Origin: Sphingopyxis fribergensis
GTDB lineage: Bacteria > Pseudomonadota > Alphaproteobacteria > Sphingomonadales > Sphingomonadaceae
DNA: 64,000 bases
Assembly (NCBI RefSeq): GCF_000803645.1
Contig: NZ_CP009122.1
Span: 1,216,501 to 1,280,500 of the forward strand
Direction of reading: 5' to 3'
Shown here: piece after piece, positions 26,181-34,386 of the stretch
Numbering within the stretch: position 1 is the first letter of the stretch
How the letters are laid out: every line of letters starts with the position of its first letter
Translations under genes and position numbers: made by a program
The notes under the pieces: generated by a model
The model's input: only the letters and a program-made list of their open reading frames with translations
What the model was told of the DNA's origin: nothing
Databases searched by the model: none

Positions 26181-28168
26181 CGATGCGCTCGCTCAAGCTG
26201 TTCGCGCTGCTGCCGCTCGCCATGATGCTTGGCACCGCGGCGACGAAGCCCGCAACGCAGCTGGCGCCTGCCATCGCGCCCAAGCCCGCGGCCGAAGCAC
26301 AAAAAGCCGCGCCTCCGGTCACAACCCCGCTTGCCCCGCCGGCAACACTGACCAAGCAGGATGTCGACAGCTGGCTCGACGGCTTTATGCCCTTTGCCCT
26401 CAAGCGCGGCGATCTCGCCGGCGCCGTGATCGTCGTCGTCAAGGACGGGCAGGTGCTCACCCAGCGCGGCTTCGGCTATGCCGATGCCGCCAGGCGCACG
26501 CCGGTCGATCCCGCGCGCACCTTGTTCCGTCCCGGATCGGTATCGAAGCTGTTCACCTGGACCGCGGTGATGCAGCAGGTCGAGGCCGGCAGGATCGACC
26601 TCGACGCCGACGTCAACACCTACCTCGATTTCAAGATCCCGCTGAAGGACGGCAAACCCGTCACGATGCGCCAGTTGATGACGCACACTGCGGGTTTCGA
26701 GGAGCATGGCAAGCTCACCATGTTCGAGGACAAGAAATTCCAGATCCCGCTCGGCGATCTTGTGAAAGGCGGGATTCCCAGCCGCATCTATGCGCCGGGC
26801 ACGACGCCCTCCTATTCGAATTACGGCACCGCACTCGCGGGCTATATCGTCGAGCGCGTTACGAAAATGTCGTTCGACGACTATGTCGAACAACGCATCT
26901 TCCAGCCCCTCGGCATGGCGAACTCGACCTTCCGCCAGCCGTTGCCCAAGAGCTTCGCGCCGTGGATGGCGACGGGGTATCGCCAGCTTTCGGCCGGCCC
27001 GTCGAAGTTCGAAATCGTCGGTCCGTCGCCCGCGGGCGGTCTTTCCTCGACCGGCGCCGACATGGGCAAATTCATGATCGCGCATCTGAACCAGGGCGCG
27101 GGGTTGATGAAGCCCGAAACCGCGCGGATGATGCACGACACGCCGCTCACCATCCTGCCGCCGCTCAACCGCATGGAGCTCGGCTTTTTCGAAACCAACA
27201 TCAACGGCCGTCAGGTGATCGCGCATCTCGGCGACACGCAGCTGTTCCACACCGCGCTCCACCTTTTCACGAACGAAAATATCGGCCTCTATATGTCGTT
27301 CAACGCGACCGGTGAGCAGGCCTCGGTCGGCCCGGTACGCCGCGCCTTGTTCGAGGATTTCGCCGATCGCTATCTTCCGGGCAACGAAATGCCCGCCACG
27401 CGCGTCGATGCGAAAACCTCGGCCGAACATGCGCGGATGCTCGCGGGAAACTGGCTCAACAGCCGCCGAGCCGAAACCAATTTCTACGCGATCGCCTCGC
27501 TGCTCGGGCAGGTGAAGATCAGCGTCGGTCCCAAGGGCGAACTCATCGTCCCGGCCGCGCGCGACCTTAACGGAAAACCCGCCAAATGGGTCGAGACCGC
27601 GCCCTTCGTCTGGCACAATGCCGACGGCCACGGTCGGCTTGCCGCTGAGGTCGTGGGCGGCAAGGTCATGCGTTGGAGCATCGACGGCATCTCGCCCTTC
27701 ATGGTGTTCGATCGCGCGCCCGCGTCGAAGTCCGCGGGGTGGATCAAGCCCGCGCTCTATGTCAGCTTCGCTATCCTGCTGATCACCTTGCTGCAGTGGC
27801 CCGTGTCGGCACTGGTTCGCCGCCACTACAAGGCGCCGCTGACGCTCCAGCGCCGGTCGCTGCTCGTTTATCGCGGCGTCCGCATCGCGGCAGGTCTGGT
27901 GCTCGCGCTGGTTGCTGCCTGGCTGGTAAGCCTGTCGACGCTGAAGGCGCTGCCCTCCTATGATCCGTGGCTGTGGTTCCTCCAGATTGCCGGGCTGATC
28001 ATCCTTGTCGGCGGCACGGTGCTCGCGGCATGGAATCTGCGTATCGTCGTGCGGGAAAAACGCGGCTGGTTCCGGACGCTCTGGGCGTTGCTCCTGCTGT
28101 TTGCCGTGCTCGCGCCTTTCTACGTGGCGTGGACCTTTGGCCTCATCGCGATGACGGTGAATTACTGA
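26177..28168 (+). CDS. Serine hydrolase with C-terminal membrane domain, paralogue of 15312-17285
   Basis: 663 residues. The start overlaps the amidohydrolase stop (ATGA). A signal peptide is followed by a Pro/Ala-rich stretch, then a class C beta-lactamase domain with Ser121-Val-Ser-Lys124 and Tyr213-Ser-Asn215, then four hydrophobic helices from about residue 525 on. It is closely similar along its whole length to the gene at 15312 (shared blocks include DSWLDGFMPFALKRGD, SYSNYGTALAGYIVERV and VGPVRRALFEDFADRY versions), so a duplication flanks the dgc genes. Probably a D-aminopeptidase or DD-carboxypeptidase-like enzyme; the substrate is inferred. Confidence 0.88.
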   Translation: MTMRSLKLFALLPLAMMLGTAATKPATQLAPAIAPKPAAEAQKAAPPVTTPLAPPATLTKQDVDSWLDGFMPFALKRGDLAGAVIVVVKDGQVLTQRGFGYADAARRTPVDPARTLFRPGSVSKLFTWTAVMQQVEAGRIDLDADVNTYLDFKIPLKDGKPVTMRQLMTHTAGFEEHGKLTMFEDKKFQIPLGDLVKGGIPSRIYAPGTTPSYSNYGTALAGYIVERVTKMSFDDYVEQRIFQPLGMANSTFRQPLPKSFAPWMATGYRQLSAGPSKFEIVGPSPAGGLSSTGADMGKFMIAHLNQGAGLMKPETARMMHDTPLTILPPLNRMELGFFETNINGRQVIAHLGDTQLFHTALHLFTNENIGLYMSFNATGEQASVGPVRRALFEDFADRYLPGNEMPATRVDAKTSAEHARMLAGNWLNSRRAETNFYAIASLLGQVKISVGPKGELIVPAARDLNGKPAKWVETAPFVWHNADGHGRLAAEVVGGKVMRWSIDGISPFMVFDRAPASKSAGWIKPALYVSFAILLITLLQWPVSALVRRHYKAPLTLQRRSLLVYRGVRIAAGLVLALVAAWLVSLSTLKALPSYDPWLWFLQIAGLIILVGGTVLAAWNLRIVVREKRGWFRTLWALLLLFAVLAPFYVAWTFGLIAMTVNY

Positions 28169-28229
28169 CCGCATAACGCGATTGGGGGAGGGGCCCAGCC
28201 TGGGCCCGTCTGTCCGTGCTCCGTTCTGC

Positions 28230-28260
28230 AACCTCCCCGTCGCCGCGCGACGGGGAGGTT
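28230..28260 (+). terminator. Strong hairpin behind the dgc operon
   Basis: Perfect 14-bp stem (AACCTCCCCGTCGC / GCGACGGGGAGGTT) with a 3-base loop, followed by TTCTTCT-type sequence, 62 bases after the stop at 28168. It is the likely terminator of the operon. Hairpins of this CTCCCC-GACGGGGAG type recur behind many alphaproteobacterial genes. Confidence 0.75.
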
Positions 28261-28350
28261 TCTTCTGCTCGTCATCCGGGCTCGGCCAACGATGACTGAA
28301 GCATTGAATTACCGGGAGGGGACATAGCGCCTGACCATGCCCATTCGCAT

Positions 28351-28413
28351 CGAGCGAAGTCGAGATGCCCCTTGCGCCAAGCACCACATCGATGGGTGTT
28401 TCGACTTCGCTCG
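28351..28413. repeat. Intergenic inverted repeat, arms CGAGCGAAGTCGA
   Basis: 13-bp perfect arms at 28351-28363 and 28401-28413 around a 37-base loop; CCC/GGG and other partial matches continue inward. The arm sequence is familiar as a dispersed intergenic repeat of sphingomonad genomes, so this is probably one copy of a mobile or REP-like hairpin element rather than a gene-specific signal. Confidence 0.6.
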
Positions 28414-28515
28414 ACAGGAACGGAAACGGGAATGACTTGAAACCACCCCCAAAATCTGCCGCCTTCAAATAGGCCTTTCCTACATTATCCGGCTGTGCCA
28501 GTCCTCATCCAGCTC

Positions 28516-28530
28516 TTTCATTTTGTGAAA
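28516..28530. promoter_or_regulatory. TTTC-N7-GAAA inverted repeat without an adjacent start
   Basis: TTTCATTTTGTGAAA matches the half-sites and spacing of the repeats at 15248, 17357 and 31584, but it lies between two convergent gene ends. It may be a decoy site, a remnant, or chance. Confidence 0.25.
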
Positions 28531-28672
28531 AGGCGGTCGCTGTCCGGCGCGCGGCAACGACTACGGTCGCACGCGTCGGGCACGACCCGACGTCCAAATC
28601 GGGGACGCGTTGGGCTGACCTTTCCTTACCTTTGAAACTGCTTGCGACGATCGAATCCCGGATCTCGCCGTC

Positions 28673-28711
28673 AAAAAAACAAGGGCAGCGGTATCGTCGA
28701 TACCGCTGCCC
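28673..28711 (-). terminator. Rho-independent terminator of the TonB receptor gene
   Basis: Perfect 13-bp stem (arms 28683-28695 and 28699-28711, GGGCAGCGGTATC and its complement) with a 3-base loop. Read on the - strand it is followed by TTGTTTTTTT (28673-28682), and it starts 25 bases after the stop at 28736. Confidence 0.9.
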
Positions 28712-28735
28712 CGGGGACTAGCTGATGGGGAAGGG

Positions 28736-31444
28736 TCAGAAGCTCAGCTTCACTCCGCCCGAAATATAGCGGCCGATCACGTCGAAATTGGGACTGGTAT
28801 ACGGCGTGATCGGCGGATCGCGGTCGAACAAATTGTTGACGTTGCCGAACAGGGTGAACGGGCCGGCTTTGAACTGGGCGCCCAGATCGACATAGGTGCG
28901 GCTGCCCACCTTGTTGTTCACAATCTCCACCGGGACATTGTTGATAACCGTCAAGGGGCGGTCGAGTCCGCCATCGACATAACGGATGCGCAGGTTGGCC
29001 CCGAAGCTGTCGTTGTCAAAGGCGATCGTGCCCGTGCCGCGCCATTTGGGGGTCGAGAAGGCGGTGTCGCCGCCGACGTAACCTGACACGTCCGCCCCGT
29101 TGATCTTCAGGTTGAAGACATGGTTGGCCAGCACGCGGAACGAGAGGTTTCCGTCGCTCAGCTGCATGCGGTATGATGCCTCGATGTCGATACCCTGCGT
29201 GCGGTAATTGGCGAGGTTGCGATAGGTGTTGGTGATCGACCCGATCGTGCCATTGGCTTCGCGGATGATGACGCCGCCGCAGGTGTCGTCGTTCGGCGCA
29301 TTGGCGAAACACTGTTTGAGCAGGTCATTCGCGGTGACCGTCGTGATCACATTGTCGATGTCGATATCATAATAATCGACCGACAGGCGCAGGCCGGAGG
29401 CAAAGGACGGGGAGTAGGATCCACCGAGCGTCAGCGTGTGCGAAATTTCCGGGGTCAGGTTGATGTTGCCGCCGCCATAGACGAACACATTATTCTGCAC
29501 CGTGCCATTCTGGCCCCGGAAGGGGTCGAGGACGGTGCCGATATTGGTCGACCGGGTAAGGAAATATTCGTTGATGCTGGGCGAGCGGATGTCGCGCGAA
29601 TAGACGGCGCGCAGCAACAGGTCATTGACGACGCGCAGGGTGCCGCCGGTCTTCCACGACCAGATTCCGCCGCTGGTGCTATAATCCGAATAGCGCGCGG
29701 CGCCGTTGATTTCGAGCTTCAGCGTGTCGGTGATGTCGACCAGCGGCACATTCACTTCGGCGAAGGCTTCCTTGACGTTGAAGCTGCCATTCGTCGCCGA
29801 CGAATTGAGCGTGCCGAGCGCGCCCGCGAGCGAGAGCGGGTCGACATAGTTGGTGACCTGCTTTTCCCAGCGGACGTCGGTGCCGAAAGCGATGTCGACG
29901 GGCCCAGCCCAAGTCGAGAAGGGCTGACCCGAAACGCTGGCGCCCGCCGCGTCGAGCTTGATCGTATAGATCAACTGCGAACCGCCGAACGCCCACGCCG
30001 CCGCCGCGTCCGAGATGCTGCCATTGCCGAACAGGTTGATCGGGACGCAATTGGGATCGTCGTTGGCCGTCGACGCATCGGTGTTGATGCGGCACGTCGG
30101 CGTATTGCCGACCAGCACAGCATCGACGCCATTGTTGAAGCGCGATTTGATCCGCTGGTTATTGAGCCCCTGGTTGAGCCGGATTTCACCGTGGTTATAA
30201 TAGGCGCCGTAGGTCCAGCCTTCGCCGAAACTGCCGTTGAGTCCGATCGCGCCTTCCAGATTCCGGCGGCTATATTCGAAAGTCATCACCCTGTCGGCAC
30301 CCACATCGTCCAGAACGCGGCCGAGCAGGAACGGACCGGTAACCCCCGCGGCGCCAAGTTGATCGCGGTTCGCCTGGGTCAGGAAGGCATTGTCGGGCAT
30401 GATGACCGCTGCCGGCGTTTCCGGGAAGAAGCTGTAGTCCGCCGACATGCGGTGATAGCTGAAATTGGCCCAGATTTTCAGCGTGTCGGTGATGTCATAG
30501 CTCGCGCGGGCAAAGCCATTGATGCGCTCATAGGGGGTGCTGACCGCGACATAGTCGAAGATATTCTGGCCGCCCCCGCCGATGGTCGTGACACCGTTTG
30601 TGACGCTGCCGAGCGGGAAGGCGACGATATTGCCGTCGGGGTTGAACACCAGATTGCGGGGCGCGCCCGCGGTGCTGAGGATCGAGCCGCCGTTGTAAAG
30701 CTGCGTTGAATTGGGATCGCGCACCAGTTCGAGCTTGCCGTCGGCGCGCTGGAACAGCCCCGCCACCAGATTGGGCCGGTCGTCGCGGCTGAGCGCGCCG
30801 CGCTCGTTCATATATTCGCCCGCAACCATGAAATGGCCGCGCCCGCCCGCAAAATCGGTACCCCATGCGATGTCGGCGCCATAGCGCGCTGCGTCACCGC
30901 GCGACGAGATGCCCGACTGCACCCCCATGCGCCAGCCGTCGAAATCGTCATCGAGGATGATGTTGACCACGCCCGCAACGGCACCCGAGCCCCAGGCGGC
31001 CGATGCGCCGCCCGTGACGACGTCGATCCGCTTGACCAGGCTTTGCGGCACGATGTTGAGGTCATTGGCCCCGGCAAAACGATGCCCGTTGAGCAGCGTC
31101 AGGGTGCGGACCGACCCCAGGCCGCGCATGTCGGCGGTCGAAACGCCGCTGCTGGTGTTGCCCGGCGTCGTGGACGGCGTCGACGTCGCGCGAAATTGGG
31201 GAGCGTCGTTCAGCACCTGCGCGATGCTCGGGCGGTTGCCGAGCGCCAGCTCGGCCTCGCCGATCACCGTCGTCGGGGTCGGTGCGTCGAAACCTTCGCG
31301 CTGAATGCGCGAGCCGCTGACGACGATCTCTTCGTCCGAAACAACGTCGGCCGCGGCGTCGACCGACTGTGCATGGGCCGGGCTCAGACTGACCAGCATC
31401 GACAGCGCGGTGCCCGCATACCAGCCGGATTGAACGAGTTTCAT
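28736..31444 (-). CDS. TonB-dependent outer-membrane receptor
   Basis: 902 residues from the ATG at 31444, chosen for AAGGGG six bases upstream and the signal peptide (ending SPAHAQ). The pre-plug motif DEEIVVSGSRIQREG is followed by a plug (SIAQVLNDAPQFRATSTP, TADMRGLGSVRTLTLLNGHRF, IVPQSLVKRIDVVTGGASAAWGSGAVAGVVNIIL) and a large barrel ending GRYISGGVKLSF. There is no STN domain, so regulation is not of the FecIR type. It imports a large or scarce substrate with TonB energy. Its terminus faces the dgc operon, and its upstream region carries the same inverted repeat as that operon, so peptides containing D-amino acids are a reasonable guess. Confidence 0.95.
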   Translation of the reverse strand: MKLVQSGWYAGTALSMLVSLSPAHAQSVDAAADVVSDEEIVVSGSRIQREGFDAPTPTTVIGEAELALGNRPSIAQVLNDAPQFRATSTPSTTPGNTSSGVSTADMRGLGSVRTLTLLNGHRFAGANDLNIVPQSLVKRIDVVTGGASAAWGSGAVAGVVNIILDDDFDGWRMGVQSGISSRGDAARYGADIAWGTDFAGGRGHFMVAGEYMNERGALSRDDRPNLVAGLFQRADGKLELVRDPNSTQLYNGGSILSTAGAPRNLVFNPDGNIVAFPLGSVTNGVTTIGGGGQNIFDYVAVSTPYERINGFARASYDITDTLKIWANFSYHRMSADYSFFPETPAAVIMPDNAFLTQANRDQLGAAGVTGPFLLGRVLDDVGADRVMTFEYSRRNLEGAIGLNGSFGEGWTYGAYYNHGEIRLNQGLNNQRIKSRFNNGVDAVLVGNTPTCRINTDASTANDDPNCVPINLFGNGSISDAAAAWAFGGSQLIYTIKLDAAGASVSGQPFSTWAGPVDIAFGTDVRWEKQVTNYVDPLSLAGALGTLNSSATNGSFNVKEAFAEVNVPLVDITDTLKLEINGAARYSDYSTSGGIWSWKTGGTLRVVNDLLLRAVYSRDIRSPSINEYFLTRSTNIGTVLDPFRGQNGTVQNNVFVYGGGNINLTPEISHTLTLGGSYSPSFASGLRLSVDYYDIDIDNVITTVTANDLLKQCFANAPNDDTCGGVIIREANGTIGSITNTYRNLANYRTQGIDIEASYRMQLSDGNLSFRVLANHVFNLKINGADVSGYVGGDTAFSTPKWRGTGTIAFDNDSFGANLRIRYVDGGLDRPLTVINNVPVEIVNNKVGSRTYVDLGAQFKAGPFTLFGNVNNLFDRDPPITPYTSPNFDVIGRYISGGVKLSF

Positions 31445-31539
31445 AAATATCCCCTTCGCCTGTGGACGGCAGTTGCTGCCCAATGTTCGCTTATGTTTTT
31501 TACGACGAGGCTCTAGCGGTCCTCGCGTTTGCGAATTTC

Positions 31540-31568
31540 TATAAAGTCGGAATTTTGTGAAAAATCAA
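31540..31568 (-). promoter_or_regulatory. Candidate promoter of the TonB receptor
   Basis: On the - strand TTGATT (31563-31568) and TTTATA (31540-31545) are separated by exactly 17 bases, about 95 bases before the start codon. Both boxes are only partial matches to the consensus. Confidence 0.35.
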
Positions 31569-31583
31569 CCCCAATCAAGACAT

Positions 31584-31604
31584 AATTTTCAATTACAGAA
31601 AATT
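31584..31604. promoter_or_regulatory. Inverted repeat AATTTTC-N7-GAAAATT upstream of the TonB receptor
   Basis: Perfect 7-bp arms with a 7-base spacer, 140 bases before the receptor start and 16 bases upstream of the candidate -35. Half-site and spacing match the repeats before 15312 and 17465. Confidence 0.45.
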
Positions 31605-31791
31605 TGAGGTCTGACAGGCAGGAGATTCAGCCCGAAAGGCTTGTGAATCAGGCATTTTCAACCCTGTTTCAAAAAATATGTCTTGCCAACCGCTGTCTTG
31701 CCCGATGCGCGCTCAAGACGCACCGCATATCGGCAGGACGAGGAGGCGGGTTTTTGAGAGCAGCCAGCGGGTCGCTAGCGCGCTTGTCGTA

Positions 31792-33216
31792 TCAAGCCGG
31801 AGCGGCGCCTTGGGTAACCGGCGAACACGACGCTTCCGGAATCTCGCACATCGTCCAACCGCCGCCCATCGCCTGGAACAGCTGGATGCGCGCCGAGAGT
31901 GCGTCGGCGCGGAGCTGGATCAACGACAGCTCGGCGCCGAGCAGGCCGCGCTGAGCGTCGAGTTGTTCGAGGTAGGGCGAATAGCCTTCGCGATAGCGGT
32001 TGGTTGCCAGCCGGAGTCCTTCGGCAAGCGCGTCGCGCTGCGACTGGGCGTACGCGATTTGTGCGTCGATCAGACGGACCGACGCGAGCGCATCCTCGAC
32101 TTCGCGGAACGCAGTGAGCGCGGTGCGGCGGTACGCAAAGGCGGCCTGGTCTCGCTGCGCCCCCGCCGCATCGGCCTGTGCCGTCAGCCGCCCGCCCTGA
32201 AAGATCGGCGCGAGGATGCTGCCGCCGACCGACCAGATCGTGATCGGGTCGCCGAGCAGCGTCGAAAAGGCCGCGCCAGCGGCCGAGGTGAGGCGCACCT
32301 GTGGCAGGAAGCGCTTGCGCACGGCGGAGAGATTCTTGTCCGACGCCGCGAGCTGATATTCGGCCTGCGCGACGTCGGGCCGGCGGCGCAGCAGTTCGGA
32401 CGGCAGGCCTTCGGGAACGGCGGGCACGGCAAGCTGCTCAAGCGCCGTGCCGCGGTCGATGGCGCGCGGCGTGTCGCCGACCAGCAGGCTAAGCCCGTCT
32501 TCAGTGCGCGCGATGGCGAGTTCGATCTGCGGCACGATTTGCGCGGTTGCGTCATATTCGGCCTGCGCTTGCTGAAGCTCGAGCTTGGGCGAATAACCCC
32601 GACCGACTCGAGATTTCGCGATCCGCAGCGATTCCGATCGTGCGCGCACGGTCTCGCGCGCGACCTCCAGCCGTGCGTCGAGGCCGCGTAGCGTGACATA
32701 ATTGCTCGCGACCGCCGCCGCGACCGACAGCTGCACGCTATCGTGCGCCGCTTCGCTCGCAAACCAGCTATCGCGCGCCGCCGATTTTTGGTCGGCGAGG
32801 CGGCCGAACAGATCGACTTCATAGGCGATCTGCACCTGCGGCTGCGCAAAATTCTGCTCGGACGGCTGGCCAAAGGCGCTCACCGACCGCGATCGCCCGC
32901 CGCTGATCGTCGCGTCGATCGCCGGCAGTGTCTGCGCACGTGCGAGCGCCAGATTGGCGCGCGCCTCGCGCACGCGCCCCGCGGCGACCCCGATGTCGCT
33001 GTTGTAGGCCAGCGCCTTGTCGATCAAGGCGGCCAAGGCCGGATCGCCAAACGACTTCCACCAGTCGCGCTGCAGCGGCGCGGACGGCCCGGCATCGGTG
33101 CGCCACGCCACGGGCGGCGCGACGGGTGCCACCGGGGCGGTCGCAACCTTCGGCCCGGTGCAGGCGGCGAGCACCCCGGCGAGCAAGGTCGTCAGCGCGA
33201 ACCGCGACATTTTCAT
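31792..33216 (-). CDS. Outer-membrane efflux lipoprotein, NodT/OprM family
   Basis: 474 residues. The N-terminus is a lipoprotein signal with lipobox LAAC, so the protein is lipidated. Two outer-membrane efflux repeats follow (DWWKSFGDPALAALIDKALAYNSDIGVAAGRVREARANLALAR, and LPSELLRRRPDVAQAEYQLAASDKNLSAVRKRFLPQVRLT), the usual build of a trimeric TolC-like channel. The start (33216) overlaps the stop of the membrane-fusion gene, so the three genes 36051-31792 form one operon. It should provide the outer-membrane exit for the pump. Substrate unknown; this class exports drugs, dyes or organic acids. Confidence 0.93.
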   Translation of the reverse strand: MKMSRFALTTLLAGVLAACTGPKVATAPVAPVAPPVAWRTDAGPSAPLQRDWWKSFGDPALAALIDKALAYNSDIGVAAGRVREARANLALARAQTLPAIDATISGGRSRSVSAFGQPSEQNFAQPQVQIAYEVDLFGRLADQKSAARDSWFASEAAHDSVQLSVAAAVASNYVTLRGLDARLEVARETVRARSESLRIAKSRVGRGYSPKLELQQAQAEYDATAQIVPQIELAIARTEDGLSLLVGDTPRAIDRGTALEQLAVPAVPEGLPSELLRRRPDVAQAEYQLAASDKNLSAVRKRFLPQVRLTSAAGAAFSTLLGDPITIWSVGGSILAPIFQGGRLTAQADAAGAQRDQAAFAYRRTALTAFREVEDALASVRLIDAQIAYAQSQRDALAEGLRLATNRYREGYSPYLEQLDAQRGLLGAELSLIQLRADALSARIQLFQAMGGGWTMCEIPEASCSPVTQGAAPA

Positions 33217-34385
33217 CGCCTGGATCCGCTGTTCGTGTCGACATGAACCTCCACCGACATGCCGGGCCTCAGTCGCGCTGCCATCGGTTGCTTGTCGTCG
33301 ATCTTGATCCGCACCGCGATCCGCTGCGCCACCTTGACGAAATTGCCGGTCGCATTGTCGGCTTTCAGTACCGCAAATTCGGAGCCCGCGGCCGGCGACA
33401 GATTTTCGATCCGTCCGGTCAGCTCAGCGTCACCGAGGGCGTCAACGGTGAACCGCGCTCGCTGGCCGATCGCCATGTCGCCAGTCTGCGCTTCCTTGAA
33501 GTTCGCGATGACCCACACATGATGCGGGACGACCGACAACAATTGCGTTCCCGCGGTGACATAGGCGCCCACGCGCACGCCGATCTCAGACAATTGGCCG
33601 TCGGCTGGCGCACGGATGATCGTATTATCGAGGTCGATCTGCGCGAGGCGGAGCTGCGCCTTCGCCGACTCGACCGCGGCTTCGAGCCCGGCGCGGCCGA
33701 CAACGACGGTGCGGACGTCCTGAGTGCCGATCGCCCGGCTGGCGCGCGCCTGTTGCACGCCCGCCTGGGCCGCGAGCAGTGCTGCGCGCGTCTGGTCGAA
33801 TTCGCGGGTCGAGATCGATCCGTCGGCAACGAGCGCGCGCGCGCGGCGCATGTCAGCTTCGGCCCGGACCAGCTGCGCCTGCGCGTTAGCGATGCCAGCG
33901 TTCTGGCTGTCGGTGGCGACCTCGCGCGACCGCTGTGCCTGGGCCGAATTCGCGAGGGCGGCCTGCTGCGCCGCGACGTTTGCTTCGGCTTGCGCGACGC
34001 GGGCGCGATAGATGCGGTCGTCGATCGTCGCGAGGATCTGGCCGGCCTTGACCTCGGCGAAATCCTGCACGGGGACGCTGGTGACATAGCCGCTGACCTG
34101 CGGGCTGATGATCGTCACGCGCCCGCGCACATAGGCATTGTCGGTCCGCTCCGCGCCGCCCGCGAAGGGTGGGAGCTGCCACGAATAAAGGATCGCGAGG
34201 ATCGCAAACACGGCGACCGCCACAATGACGATCACGGTCGTTCGCTTCTTGTCGGGCGGGCGCCACGCTGACGGGCGCGCTTCGACTTGCGGATCGGATG
34301 CCGGAGCTGTTTCGGGCGGGGCAGGCGGCAGGGCTGCCTTTTCAGGCTCGGTTTTCGGCACGTTCGCCTTTGGCTCGTCGCTCAC
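33213..34385 (-). CDS. HlyD/EmrA-type membrane-fusion protein
   Basis: 390 residues. A Pro/Glu-rich cytoplasmic N-terminus (about 1-45), one membrane helix (TTVIVIVAVAVFAILAILYSW), then the biotinyl-lipoyl half (TDNAYVRGRVTIISPQVSGYV, VQDFAEVKAGQILATIDDRIY), a long alpha-hairpin rich in Ala/Gln (about 130-230), and DNTIIRAPADGQLSEIGVRVGAYVTAGTQLLSVVP. TDNAYV and the closing GMSVEVHVDT are typical EmrA features. It links the inner-membrane MFS pump to the NodT channel. It starts one base after the pump gene. Confidence 0.93.
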   Translation of the reverse strand: MSDEPKANVPKTEPEKAALPPAPPETAPASDPQVEARPSAWRPPDKKRTTVIVIVAVAVFAILAILYSWQLPPFAGGAERTDNAYVRGRVTIISPQVSGYVTSVPVQDFAEVKAGQILATIDDRIYRARVAQAEANVAAQQAALANSAQAQRSREVATDSQNAGIANAQAQLVRAEADMRRARALVADGSISTREFDQTRAALLAAQAGVQQARASRAIGTQDVRTVVVGRAGLEAAVESAKAQLRLAQIDLDNTIIRAPADGQLSEIGVRVGAYVTAGTQLLSVVPHHVWVIANFKEAQTGDMAIGQRARFTVDALGDAELTGRIENLSPAAGSEFAVLKADNATGNFVKVAQRIAVRIKIDDKQPMAARLRPGMSVEVHVDTNSGSRR

Positions 34386-34386
34386 C

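Larger units (their letters stand above)
28169..28735. other. 567-base intergenic stretch between convergent genes
   Basis: No gene-like frame. It contains a 17-base palindrome GGGCCCAG-c-CTGGGCCC (28191-28207), a strong hairpin at 28230-28260, an inverted repeat with 13-bp arms at 28351-28413, a TTTC-N7-GAAA repeat at 28516-28530 and the terminator of the TonB receptor at 28673-28711. Confidence 0.7.
31445..31791. other. 347-base AT-richer intergenic stretch
   Basis: Control region of the TonB receptor and the tail of the efflux operon. Besides the candidate promoter and the inverted repeat listed separately, I see no gene and no clear terminator. Confidence 0.6.

Noticed and set aside
25883..28468. 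861-codon open frame on the - strand opposite the amidohydrolase and serine hydrolase genes
   Set aside because: It is a shadow of high-GC codon use: low-complexity, Arg/Asp/His-rich protein with no family motif, while the + strand has clear signal peptides, SxxK and HxH motifs.
31551..31565. AATTTTGTGAAAAAT as an additional operator site
   Set aside because: Only 4-bp arms around a 3-base centre; the half-site spacing does not match the TTTC-N7-GAAA repeats.
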